From NCBI RefSeq assembly GCF_020180945.1, contig NZ_JAIPUL010000003.1, forward strand, positions 124,001-188,000: DNA of 64,000 nucleotides, in the 5' to 3' direction. The notes beneath the pieces are model-generated. The model was not told the origin of the DNA. It saw only the letters and a program-made list of their open reading frames with translations, and searched no databases. Below, piece by piece: positions 41,730 through 49,352 of the stretch (positions are counted from its first letter, which is position 1; each line of letters begins with the position of its first letter). The translations under genes and the position numbers were made by a program. The DNA is from Lacticaseibacillus kribbianus (GTDB lineage: Bacteria > Bacillota > Bacilli > Lactobacillales > Lactobacillaceae).

Positions 41730-43082
41730 ATGAAAATTGCAGTCGTCGGATGCACGCATGCCGGCACCGCGGCCGTGCACCAGATTCTGGCGGCACAGCC
41801 GGATGCCCAAGTCGATATCTTCGAGCGCCGCGCGGACATCAGTTTCCTGTCCTGCGGCATCGCGCTGTACCTCGAGGGCATGGTGCCCAAGCTTGAGTCG
41901 ATGTTCTACGATTCCCCGGAAGGCCTGGCGCAGCTGGGGCCCAACGTCCACGTTCACCTGCAGCACGACGTCACCGCGCTCGACGCGCATTTTCACCGCT
42001 TCGAGGTCCAGAACATGGTGACCGGCGAGACCTTCACCCAGGACTACGACAAGCTGATCGTGACCACCGGCTCGTACCCGGTGGTGCCGCCGATTCAGGG
42101 CGTCAGCCTGCCGCGCATCCTGCTGTGCAAGAACGCGGACGACGCGCGGGCCATCAAGGAGACGGCTAAGGAGGCCGAGACCATCGCCATCGTCGGCGGC
42201 GGCTACATCGGCGTCGAGCTGGCCGAGGCGTACAGCCGCACCGGCCACCACGTGCTGTTCATCAACGGCGTGCACCGGCTGTTGAGCCATTACGTCGACG
42301 AGCCGATCGGCAAGCTGATCGAGGCCGAGCTCAACCAGCACGGCGTGGACACGCACCTCAACGAGGTCGCGCTGCAGTTCGACTCCGACGAGTCGCACGC
42401 CTACATCCGCACGGACAAAACGGAACACACGGCGGATTTTGCCGTTGTGTGCGTCGGCTTCCAGCCGATGACCGAGCTGGTCGAGGGCCAGATCGCCACC
42501 AACCCGGACGGCTCGATTCACGTCAACGATTACATGCAGACCTCGGATCCCGACATCTACGCCGCCGGGGACGCGGTCGCGGTGCACTTCAACCCCACGG
42601 GACGTGACGCCTACGCGCCGCTTGCGACCAACGCGGTGCGCCAGGGCAAGCTCGCCGGCATCAACGTGCTGGGCAACCGCGTCAAGTACATGGGCACCCA
42701 GTCGACCAGCGCGATGCGCGTCTACAACCACACGCTGGCCTGCACCGGCCTGACGCTGGACCACGCGCTGCGGGCCAAGCTGCCCGCCGCCGCGGTGACG
42801 CTCAAGGAGAACTACCGCCCCGAGTTCATGCCGAGCACCGCGCCGATCACCATGCGGCTGGTGTACAACACCGACAACCGCCGGATCCTCGGCGCGCAGC
42901 TGTACAGCAAGTACGACATCGTGCAGTCGGCCAACCTGCTGTCGGTGATGATCCAAAACAAGAACACCATCGATGACCTGGCTTACGTGGACATGCTTTT
43001 CAACCCGCACTACAATAAGCCTTGGAACTACCTGAACCTGCTGGGACAAGCCGCCGTTGAGCAGGCGGACCGAGCGCAATAG
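41730..43082 (+). CDS. nox: NADH oxidase, H2O-forming (Nox), CoA-disulfide-reductase-like flavoprotein
   Basis: 450 residues. An N-terminal FAD site (KIAVVGCTHAGTAAVHQI) is followed by the redox-active cysteine in SFLSCGIALYLEG (about residue 42). The NAD site is TIAIVGGGYIGVELAEAY, the second FAD motif DIYAAGDAVAVHFN, and the C-terminal dimerisation domain starts near residue 330. It reduces O2 to water with NADH and regenerates NAD in aerated cells. GGAGGA is 9 nt before the ATG; the longer frame starts before the promoter. The lactate oxidase encoded 3 kb downstream also uses O2. Confidence 0.94.
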   Translation: MKIAVVGCTHAGTAAVHQILAAQPDAQVDIFERRADISFLSCGIALYLEGMVPKLESMFYDSPEGLAQLGPNVHVHLQHDVTALDAHFHRFEVQNMVTGETFTQDYDKLIVTTGSYPVVPPIQGVSLPRILLCKNADDARAIKETAKEAETIAIVGGGYIGVELAEAYSRTGHHVLFINGVHRLLSHYVDEPIGKLIEAELNQHGVDTHLNEVALQFDSDESHAYIRTDKTEHTADFAVVCVGFQPMTELVEGQIATNPDGSIHVNDYMQTSDPDIYAAGDAVAVHFNPTGRDAYAPLATNAVRQGKLAGINVLGNRVKYMGTQSTSAMRVYNHTLACTGLTLDHALRAKLPAAAVTLKENYRPEFMPSTAPITMRLVYNTDNRRILGAQLYSKYDIVQSANLLSVMIQNKNTIDDLAYVDMLFNPHYNKPWNYLNLLGQAAVEQADRAQ

Positions 43083-43092
43083 GAGGACTAAT

Positions 43093-43725
43093 ATGTGGAA
43101 CCTGATCGGGGTCGCGGCCTGGGCGCTTGTGATCTGCTACCTGATTGCCATCGTGATGAACATTCGCCGGCGCCACCTGCGCATGCTGGTGCTGCACCGC
43201 AAGAACCGCGCCGGCGTGACGCTTCTGATTGACCTGATCGAGGTCGTCGTGCTGATTGCTGCGACCTACGGCATGGCCTGGGTGACCTGGCTGCGGCCAA
43301 CCGACTACACCGACGCGGCGAGCGTCAAAATCGCGTACACGTACGGCAAGCTGGTGATCCAGCCCGACGCGACGCGCTCCTACTACGTGACGGTCAAAAC
43401 GGGCACCGGTAAGGACGCCGTGCGCTACTACACCTACTGGACGGAGGGCGCCAAGACCGAGATCACCAGTCGCAACGCCGACATCGCCAGCGGCACCAAC
43501 GCGCTGACGCTGAAGGCCTCCGCCTACCCGTGGGACACCGCGGAGCTGGCGACGCTCGACCGCACGTCCGAGAAGGCCTGGGTCGCCACCATGCGCGCGA
43601 CCTACAAGCCGACCTTCCTGAACGGGCTGGGCATGCACGTCGGCCACCAGGCGCAGCGCTTCGACCTGATTCGTGTGCCAAACGAGACCGTGATCAAGGT
43701 CCTGCCGCTGGGCGAAGACGAATAG
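43093..43725 (+). CDS. Conserved membrane protein of the LVIS_2131-like type
   Basis: 210 residues. Two N-terminal helices (about 3-24 and 45-68) and an extracytoplasmic beta-rich domain (KIAYTYGKLVIQ, YYVTVKTGTGKDAVRYYTYW). I recall a Lactobacillus family named LVIS_2131 with this layout next to oxidase genes, but cannot verify it here. AGGAGGACTAAT precedes the ATG, 10 nt after nox, so both form an operon. Function unknown. Confidence 0.7.
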   Translation: MWNLIGVAAWALVICYLIAIVMNIRRRHLRMLVLHRKNRAGVTLLIDLIEVVVLIAATYGMAWVTWLRPTDYTDAASVKIAYTYGKLVIQPDATRSYYVTVKTGTGKDAVRYYTYWTEGAKTEITSRNADIASGTNALTLKASAYPWDTAELATLDRTSEKAWVATMRATYKPTFLNGLGMHVGHQAQRFDLIRVPNETVIKVLPLGEDE

Positions 43726-43740
43726 ACCAAGTGTGATGAG

Positions 43741-43775
43741 GGCACGACGCTGCGGGCGGCGTGCCTTTTTGCTTG
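43741..43775 (+). terminator. Terminator of the nox operon
   Basis: GGCACG and CGTGCC flank a GC-rich inner hairpin and are followed by TTTTTG. Confidence 0.78.
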
Positions 43776-43947
43776 AATTTGATGTGTCGGCTGACACACG
43801 CCAGAAAGGGCTCAGATGCACGGCAGAATGCGCTGGATTTTCTGACGCGCACCGGCACACTTGACGTTGTCGTGCGGCGCATGCCTTTTTTGCGAAAAAA
43901 TTCTAGCAATACAAGGATACTCACACACCGATACCCATTTGGAGCTT

Positions 43948-43985
43948 ATATGGTGTACATAGGTAACCCAATGTGTTACCATATG
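43948..43985 (+). promoter_or_regulatory. Operator dyad of DinJ-YafQ pair 2
   Basis: ATAGGTAAC and GTTACCATAT form an inverted repeat around CCAATGT. This is the usual place for the antitoxin-binding site, 25 nt before the antitoxin start. Confidence 0.6.
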
Positions 43986-44006
43986 GTTGATAAAGAGGTG
44001 AAAAGA

Positions 44007-44276
44007 ATGACGGAAAAGGCAAAGGATACTCGGCTTAGCATTCGCATTGATCCAGCGTTAAAGACGGCGGGTCAAGACGTTGCGCAAGATATGGGCCTTG
44101 ATTTGACGACTGCAGTCAAAATGTTCATCACCGCGATGGTGAAAGAGCACCGCTTGCCATTTGAGCCAACAAGTCTGCCGGCAGAAACAATTCAGGCGTT
44201 ACGGGAATCGGCGCATCATCAAGACTACAAGGCGTACGATACGCCCGATGAAATGTGGGATGATCTGAATGTATAA
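44007..44276 (+). CDS. RelB/DinJ-family antitoxin (pair 2)
   Basis: 89 residues, the same length and plan as the antitoxin at 25.9 kb: ribbon-helix-helix TRLSIRIDPALKTAGQDVAQ, then the LPFEPTSLPAETIQAL linker. I start at the ATG after AAAGAGGTGAAAAG; the longer frame has no site and would cross the operator. It overlaps the toxin by 8 nt. It is AT-rich compared with neighbours. Because the two systems diverge in sequence, cross-neutralisation is uncertain. Confidence 0.9.
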   Translation: MTEKAKDTRLSIRIDPALKTAGQDVAQDMGLDLTTAVKMFITAMVKEHRLPFEPTSLPAETIQALRESAHHQDYKAYDTPDEMWDDLNV

Positions 44277-44574
44277 GACGATCCCGCTGCCGTCGTTCAG
44301 ACGTGACCTCAAGCGACTGACTCGTAAGCATTATCAGATGGCCTATTTGAAGGATGTCGTTAGTATCCTTGCTGAGGGCGATCAGCAGGAACTCTTGATG
44401 CAGCGTTACGCCGACCACCTACTTTCATCCGACAGCAGTTGGCGCGGCCACCGAGAGCTCCATGTTGCGAGGCGGTATAATGATGACTGGTTGTTAATCT
44501 ATCGGCTTGATCGTGAAGAGGGCGTACTTGAGTTGGTTAGAACTGGCTCCCATCGACAACTTCTTGGTGTGTGA
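44269..44574 (+). CDS. YafQ-family type II toxin, mRNA interferase (pair 2)
   Basis: 101 residues (LPSFRRDLKRLTRKHYQM, WRGHRELHVARR, DWLLIYRLD, LELVRTGSHRQLLGV). It is clearly related to the 26.1-kb toxin and has the same conserved His/Arg pattern. It retains the C-terminal SHRQLL. Intact frame. No clear terminator follows; a large hairpin lies 55 nt downstream. Confidence 0.9.
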   Translation: MYKTIPLPSFRRDLKRLTRKHYQMAYLKDVVSILAEGDQQELLMQRYADHLLSSDSSWRGHRELHVARRYNDDWLLIYRLDREEGVLELVRTGSHRQLLGV

Positions 44575-44602
44575 GGACCAGTGGAAGATAACGAAGCGGC
44601 TG

Positions 44603-44709
44603 GGCCATAAGTCGCACTTGGCCCAGAGTACAAGGCGGTCCCCGCGTGTTTCTCGAACTGAGGAAACACGCGGGGACCGCCTTGTGCGCGTTGATGCTGG
44701 CTTATGGCC
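44603..44709. repeat. Large perfect hairpin with outer arms
   Basis: A perfect 23-bp stem (44630-44652 with 44663-44685) has a 10-nt loop TCGAACTGAG. Outside it, GGCCATAAG (44603-44611) pairs with CTTATGGCC (44701-44709). No T-run follows, so it is not a standard terminator. Unlike the type I family in sequence. Confidence 0.8.
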
Positions 44710-44723
44710 GGCCCGCTTTGTTG

Positions 44724-45023
44724 TCAGCCGACCAGCACCGCGTGGTCGACGCCTAGAATGTAGTGGACAGCATCCGCCAGCTGCCGCTCGGAGAAGAAGC
44801 GGATGTCCTGATGCTCGCCCAGATTGTCGATCTCGATCACCGGCTCGAAGCCGCCGAATGCGCGCAGCTCGCGGCGCAGCCAGGCGTCCCACACGGCGGT
44901 GGTCAGCCCGTTGTTGTTGGCGAGGTTGCGCCGGATAATCACGTTCTTGTTCTCGAAGCGCCGCACCCGCAGCTTGGTGTGCTGCGCGGCGGCCAGGTCG
45001 TTGAGGTAGGCGAAATGATCCAT
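44724..45023 (-). CDS. Hypothetical protein, 99 residues
   Basis: A soluble protein (MDHFAYLNDLAAAQHTKLRV...HYILGVDHAVLVG) with mixed helices. The middle (NVIIRRNLANNNGLTTAVWDAWLRREL) suggests an alpha-helical DNA or protein binding unit, but no family is recognised. AAGGGAGGG precedes the ATG. GC-rich codons, so not part of the transferred toxin pair. Confidence 0.65.
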   Translation of the reverse strand: MDHFAYLNDLAAAQHTKLRVRRFENKNVIIRRNLANNNGLTTAVWDAWLRRELRAFGGFEPVIEIDNLGEHQDIRFFSERQLADAVHYILGVDHAVLVG

Positions 45024-45129
45024 GGCTGATCCCTCCCTTATCTTGCTCTAGTTCCATTATACAAACAAATGTTCGCTTACGCAAGTTTAGTGGGCGAAAA
45101 ATTGGTCTGGGGGTAGTGGGCGGCTTGCC

Positions 45130-45635
45130 CTGTGCATAGTCGGGCTCCGCCGAGCGACGCGGGAGCGCCTAGCTTGCACCGGTACTTGGGGCCAAGTGCG
45201 CCCCAAGTACCAGCGCTACGCTATGCGTCCCGCTAAGCCCGCTCGGCTCCGCCCTGTGATAGTCGGGCTCCGCGGGGCGACGCCGGTTCGTCTAGCTAAG
45301 GCCGTCACTTGGGCCAAAGTGCGGCCCAAGCGCCAGCCTTACGCTAGCCGACCGGCTAAGTGCGCCCCCGCTCCGCCCTGTGATAGTCGGGCTCCGCAAG
45401 GCAACGGCCACTCGTCCAGCTAAGGCCCGCACTCGAGGCAAAGTGCGCCTCAAGCGCGGGCCTTACGCTGGCCGGTGGCCTAAGTGCGCCTTGCTCCGCC
45501 CTGTGCATAGTCGGGCTCCGCGGGGCAACGCAAACGCGGCCAGCTAGGACCGGACACTGACCCAAAGCCCGGGTCAATGCCCAGCCCTACGCTGGCCGGT
45601 TTGCTAAGAACGCCCCGCTCCGCCCTGTGCAAATA
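45130..45635 (+). repeat. Tandem array of four type I long-hairpin repeats
   Basis: Each unit begins GTCGGGCTCCGC and ends CTCCGCCCTGTG. Outer stems are GCCGAGC/GCTCGGC, GCGGGGC/CCCCCGC, GCAAGGC/GCCTTGC and GCGGGGC/GCCCCGC. Second stems are CGGGA/TCCCG, GCCGGT/ACCGGC, GGCCAC/GTGGCC and GCAAAC/GTTTGC. Inner stems are GGGGC/GCCCC, GGGCC/GGCCC, GAGGC/GCCTC and GACCC/GGGTC. This cluster shows the compensatory changes most clearly. Confidence 0.93.
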
Positions 45636-45700
45636 AACTGCTCTTTTTCCCCAAAGTTCGGTATACTAAAGGGGATACAAATCGAGGAGGTTCAAAAACC

Positions 45701-45907
45701 GTGAGTGAAAAAGATCAAGTAAGTGCGTTCTCTCAGGAGATCATCGCGTTCCAGCGTAAGAACAACCTGACCGATACTGAAATGGCGCTGAACAGTCACG
45801 TGTCCGTCGAGCACATCCACAACATTAAGGCGATGCGCGAGGCACCGGAACCGTCGATCGTGGCGAGTCTCCGCGATTACATGGAACACAAGCCGACAGG
45901 CAAATAG
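45701..45907 (+). CDS. Small conserved protein with HTH-like fold, 68 residues
   Basis: GTG start after GAGGAGG. The protein (FSQEIIAFQRKNNLTDTEMALNSHVSVEHIHNIKAM, shown in pieces) resembles a short XRE-like helix-turn-helix. I recall a Lactobacillus family of this size (LBP_cg2779-like), not verified. Followed by its own terminator. Role unknown; it may bind DNA or RNA. Confidence 0.65.
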   Translation: MSEKDQVSAFSQEIIAFQRKNNLTDTEMALNSHVSVEHIHNIKAMREAPEPSIVASLRDYMEHKPTGK

Positions 45908-45917
45908 GACGACGAAA

Positions 45918-45942
45918 GGCGCGCGCTGCGGCGCCTTTTTTG
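45918..45942 (+). terminator. Terminator
   Basis: GGCGC and GCGCC pair around GCGCTGCG, followed by six T residues. Confidence 0.75.
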
Positions 45943-45957
45943 CTGCCGCCAGAACTT

Positions 45958-46010
45958 CTTACAAAAAATAAGCCAAAACCCTTTAACTTATAAAAAGTAA
46001 GTGTTATGAT
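45958..46010 (+). promoter_or_regulatory. Lactate oxidase promoter with paired operator-like boxes
   Basis: The -10 is TATGAT (46005-46010). Two 15-bp boxes, CTTACAAAAAATAAG (45958-45972) and CTTATAAAAAGTAAG (45987-46001), each nearly palindromic, lie 29 bp apart and bracket the -35 position, which has no good hexamer. Confidence 0.6.
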
Positions 46011-46042
46011 GAATCTCGTTAACAACTTGGGAGGGATTCATT

Positions 46043-47158
46043 ATGACAATTGTGAATGGCTATGAACAAAGCGATAACGAACGCGCGCTGAAGATTGTGA
46101 ACCTGCCGGCACTCGAGCAGGAGGCGCAAAAGATTATCCCTAAGGGTGGCTTCGGCTACATCGTCGGCGGATCCGAGGACGACTGGACGCTGCGCGAGAA
46201 CACCAAAGCGTTCACCCATGCCCAGATTGTGCCCAAGGCCCTGTCCAACATCGAGCAGCCGTCGACGGCCACCACGGTTTTTGGCCTCGACCTTAAGACG
46301 CCGATCATGATGGCGCCGGTCGCCGCCCAGGGCCTCGCCCACGCCAAGGGTGAGGTCGACACGGCGCAGGGCGTCGCCGCGGTCGGCGGCCTGATGAGCC
46401 AGAGCACGTACAGCTCCACCTCCATCGCCGCCACCGCCGCGGCCGGCAACGGCGCGCCGCAGTTCTTCCAGCTGTACATGAGCAAGGATTGGACGTTCAA
46501 CTACGCGCTGTTGGACGAGGCGAAAAAGGCCGGCGTGAAGGCCATCATCCTGACCGTTGACGCCACCGTCGACGGCTATCGCGAGGCCGACATCGTCAAC
46601 GACTTCCAGTTCCCGATTCCGATGGCCAACCTCCAGAAGTTCTCCGAAGGCGCCGGCAAGGGTCAGGGCATCGGTGAGATTTACGCCGCCGCCGCCCAGA
46701 AAATCGGCCCGGATGACGTGCGCCGCATCGCGGCACACACCGACCTGCCGGTGATCGTCAAGGGCATCGAGTCGCCGGAGGACGCCCTGCTGGCCATCGG
46801 CGCCGGTGCGGCCGGCATCTACGTCTCCAACCACGGCGGCCGCCAGCTCAACGGTGGCCCGGCCGCGTTCGACGTTCTGCCGGCGATCGCCAAGGCGGTC
46901 AACCACCGCGTGCCGATCATCTTCGACTCCGGCGTTCGCCGCGGCAGCCACGTCTTCAAGGCGCTGGCCGCAGGGGCCGACCTGGTCGCCATCGGCCGTC
47001 CCGCCGTCTACGGCCTGGCGCTCGGCGGCGCGAAGGGCGTCCAGAGCGTGTTCGAGGCGCTGAACCACGAGCTTGAGATCACCATGCAGCTGGCCGGCAC
47101 CAAGACCATCGCGGACGTCCACCAGGCACCGCTCACACATTTTAATTACGCAGACTAA
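46043..47158 (+). CDS. L-lactate oxidase (FMN-dependent alpha-hydroxy-acid oxidase)
   Basis: 371 residues. Family landmarks are GGFGYIVGGSEDDWTLREN, MMAPVAAQGLAH, QFFQLYMSKD, IILTVDATVDGYREAD, the catalytic YVSNHGGRQL (His and Arg) and DSGVRRGSHVFKALAAGAD. It oxidises L-lactate with O2 to pyruvate and H2O2 in the cytoplasm. Related enzymes of the group act on glycolate or other hydroxy acids. GGGAGG precedes the ATG. Codon bias suggests strong expression. With nox it fits an aerobic lactate-use programme. Confidence 0.9.
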   Translation: MTIVNGYEQSDNERALKIVNLPALEQEAQKIIPKGGFGYIVGGSEDDWTLRENTKAFTHAQIVPKALSNIEQPSTATTVFGLDLKTPIMMAPVAAQGLAHAKGEVDTAQGVAAVGGLMSQSTYSSTSIAATAAAGNGAPQFFQLYMSKDWTFNYALLDEAKKAGVKAIILTVDATVDGYREADIVNDFQFPIPMANLQKFSEGAGKGQGIGEIYAAAAQKIGPDDVRRIAAHTDLPVIVKGIESPEDALLAIGAGAAGIYVSNHGGRQLNGGPAAFDVLPAIAKAVNHRVPIIFDSGVRRGSHVFKALAAGADLVAIGRPAVYGLALGGAKGVQSVFEALNHELEITMQLAGTKTIADVHQAPLTHFNYAD

Positions 47159-47162
47159 ACAC

Positions 47163-47325
47163 AGGGCGGAGCCCGACTAAACACAGGGCGGAGCTGGGCG
47201 CACTTAGCCGGTTGGCTAGCGTAAGGCTGGCGCTTGGGCCGCACTTTGGCCCGAGTGCCTGCCTTAGCTAGACGAGCCGGCGTTGCCCAGCGGAACCCGA
47301 CTATGCACAGGGCGGAGCCCGACTA
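47163..47325 (-). repeat. Type I long-hairpin repeat, one unit flanked by short direct repeats
   Basis: The unit in reverse orientation has stem TTGGGCC/GGCCCGA with loop GCACTTT. ACAGGGCGGAGCCCGACTAA occurs before and after it, so the right arm border is triplicated. Confidence 0.8.
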
Positions 47326-47338
47326 ACAAATCCGACCG

Positions 47339-47368
47339 AAAAAGAATCGCAACTTGCGATTCTTTTTT
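47339..47368. terminator. Terminator of the lactate oxidase gene
   Basis: AAAAAGAATCGC and GCGATTCTTTTT pair perfectly around AACTT. Confidence 0.88.
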
Positions 47369-47409
47369 GTATCAGGCCCGCGCAATCCCGCAACCGGCGC
47401 GTGAAAGCT

Positions 47410-47437
47410 TTTACAACCCGCGCGGGGCCTGTATAAT
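47410..47437 (+). promoter_or_regulatory. Flavodoxin promoter
   Basis: TTTACA (47410-47415), 16-nt spacer, perfect TATAAT (47432-47437). Confidence 0.75.
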
Positions 47438-47456
47438 GAGGGGAGAGGTGAACGCG

Positions 47457-47924
47457 ATGAAAGTGTTGATTTTGTACGCATCAATCACAGGCAACGCCAA
47501 GGGAATGGCGCGGATTCTGGACCAGTTCTTTAAGCACGTCGGCGCGGAGACGACCGTCGGCACCATGCAGCAGACCGACGCGGCGACGCTGAACGATTAC
47601 GACGCCGTGATCCTGTCGACCTACACGTGGTCCGGCGGCACCATCCCGGAGGAGTCCGAGGACTTCTTCGCGGACCTTGAGACCGTTGACTTCAGCCAGG
47701 GCCCGCTGGTGTTCGGCGTCGTCGGCACCGGCGACCCGTTCTACGGCGCCAACTACAACACCGCGCCGGACCTGTTCACGGCCGCCCTGCGCGCCAGCGG
47801 GGCCGTCCGCGGCGCGACGACGGTCAAGATTGAGCAAAACGCGACGGAAGGCGACATGCCGGCATTCGCCCAGTTCACCAAGTCCGTCGTGGCCAAAATC
47901 AAGGAAGTCCAGGCGGCCAAGTAA
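47457..47924 (+). CDS. Flavodoxin
   Basis: 155 residues. The FMN-phosphate loop is YASITGNAKGMA; STYTWSGGTIPEE and FGVVGTGDPFYG are the 50s and 90s isoalloxazine loops of a short-chain flavodoxin. It carries one electron at a time between cytoplasmic flavoenzymes. Start at ATG after GGGGAGAGGTG; the longer frame begins before the promoter. The 76-residue protein gene follows after 88 nt. Confidence 0.92.
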   Translation: MKVLILYASITGNAKGMARILDQFFKHVGAETTVGTMQQTDAATLNDYDAVILSTYTWSGGTIPEESEDFFADLETVDFSQGPLVFGVVGTGDPFYGANYNTAPDLFTAALRASGAVRGATTVKIEQNATEGDMPAFAQFTKSVVAKIKEVQAAK

Positions 47925-48012
47925 GCGGCCGGTCGGTGTGCCGTGACTGCGGCGCCGACACCCGCGGTGGTGCGGCCGGAATCTGAGACGATGCAGAAAG
48001 GGAGCGAGCAGT

Positions 48013-48243
48013 ATGGATGAGATCATTTACTTTAACCCAGGCGATGCGGTGGCGCAGGATCACGATTTTGCGGCGGCGCGGCGCAGCGCGGAGATTTTCA
48101 AGGCCAAGTCGGTGAAGGACTTGGGGCTGGTGGTCGGCAAGGACGACGACGGCAAGTTCGCCGTGTTCTACGAGGGCGCGGCCCAGGAGCCGAACCCGGG
48201 CGCGGAGCCGGCCACGCGGTACACGATTCTGGCGCACCTGTAA
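48013..48243 (+). CDS. Hypothetical protein, 76 residues
   Basis: A small acidic soluble protein (MDEIIYFNPGDAVAQDHDFAAAR...YTILAHL) with ribosome site AAAGGGAGCGAG. Two short strands (LGLVVGKDD, KFAVFYEG) suggest a beta hairpin. Family not recognised. It may share the flavodoxin transcript. Confidence 0.65.
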   Translation: MDEIIYFNPGDAVAQDHDFAAARRSAEIFKAKSVKDLGLVVGKDDDGKFAVFYEGAAQEPNPGAEPATRYTILAHL

Positions 48244-48270
48244 GCGACTGACCTAGGGATACGACAAGAC

Positions 48271-48326
48271 AAAACAGGGCTGCCGCCCATCATCGCAAAC
48301 GCGGTGACGGGCGGCAGCCCTGTTTT
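48271..48326. terminator. Strong bidirectional terminator
   Basis: An 18-bp perfect stem AAAACAGGGCTGCCGCCC with GGGCGGCAGCCCTGTTTT and a 20-nt loop, between convergent genes. Confidence 0.92.
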
Positions 48327-48417
48327 GTGGTTCACGCTGGTTCCCAAATGTCTGGTTCACGGCCGAACCGAGCCGGGTGGTTCGTGTGGTGAATCGTTCG
48401 CGGCTCCGGCGCAAGGT

Positions 48418-49080
48418 TCACGCGGTGACCGTTGCGCGCTGCTCGAGGATCAGCTTGGCGATCGCCCGAGCGATGTTCTCGTTGCGCAGCAGCGGGCCGT
48501 GGGAGTAGCTGCCGAAGGTGTTCTTGTAGCGCATGCCCTCGACGCCGTCGTCCGGGTTGTTGCCGTAGCCCTGGACCATTTTGCCCAGCGGCTGCAGCTT
48601 GTCGGGGTCGTCGAAGTACGTGCGGCCGCTGTGGTTCTCGAAGGCGCGGACGGTGCCGAACTCGGTCTCGAACTCGGTGTCGCCGATCATGCGGGCGTCG
48701 GCCTTGAAAACGGTGTGGAGTGGCAGGATGTCCAGCCCCGGGATCTTGGTGCCGCCGGAGGTCATGTAGTAGCTGCCCAAAAGCTGGTAGCCGCCGCAGA
48801 TGGCGAGCATCGGCTTGCCGGCCTCGATGTAGTCGGTCAACGTCTCCTTCAGGCGCGGCAGGTCCTTGGCCACGACCGTCTGCTCGTAGTCCTGGCCGCC
48901 GCCGAAGAACACGAAGTCGTACTGCGACGCGTCGAACGGCGCGTCCAGGCTGATGTTGTCGACCTCAACCGGGTGGCCCTCACGGTTGAGCCAGTAGCGC
49001 AGGATTTTGACGTCGCCGCTGTCGCCGTAAGTGTTCATCAGGTCTTCGTAGAGGTACGCGATGCGAATCGTGTCTGCCAT
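48418..49080 (-). CDS. gatD: Lipid II isoglutaminyl synthase, glutamine amidotransferase subunit GatD
   Basis: 220 residues of the CobB/CobQ-like class I amidotransferase type. The nucleophile Cys is in PMLAICGGYQLLG, the catalytic His in GSYSHGPLL, and the N-terminus (IRIAYLYEDLMNTYGDSGDVKIL) is typical of GatD. With MurT it amidates the D-glutamate of lipid II to isoglutamine. The start is the ATG with GGAAAGGAAG upstream. The partner murT gene is not adjacent, which is unusual; 270 nt without a gene lie upstream. Confidence 0.88.
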   Translation of the reverse strand: MADTIRIAYLYEDLMNTYGDSGDVKILRYWLNREGHPVEVDNISLDAPFDASQYDFVFFGGGQDYEQTVVAKDLPRLKETLTDYIEAGKPMLAICGGYQLLGSYYMTSGGTKIPGLDILPLHTVFKADARMIGDTEFETEFGTVRAFENHSGRTYFDDPDKLQPLGKMVQGYGNNPDDGVEGMRYKNTFGSYSHGPLLRNENIARAIAKLILEQRATVTA

Positions 49081-49352
49081 GTGGGTCTTCCTTTCCGTGC
49101 GCTGAGTATGCCTGATTCTACCACAGAACCGGCGAAAAATCAGCCGGCGGGGATGCGGGCGGGCTTGGGAACGGGAGGGGGGCAGCGCAGAGATGCAGGT
49201 GGGGATGCGCGGCGGGCGGCCGCCCAGCTCAGGCCGCCTAGTTTCGACGGCTGCCTGATGCACGCCACGCGGCAACGCGGCCCGGCGCCTGCGGCCGGCG
49301 CGCGCCGACCGAGGCCACCGGGCCGCGGATCGTTCGATTCAGTTAGCGGGGC
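49081..49352. other. Gene-free GC-rich stretch upstream of gatD
   Basis: About 270 nt with GGCGGCCGCCC-type dyads. Frames through it have no ribosome site, and none resembles MurT. I see no type I or type II repeat. Confidence 0.5.
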
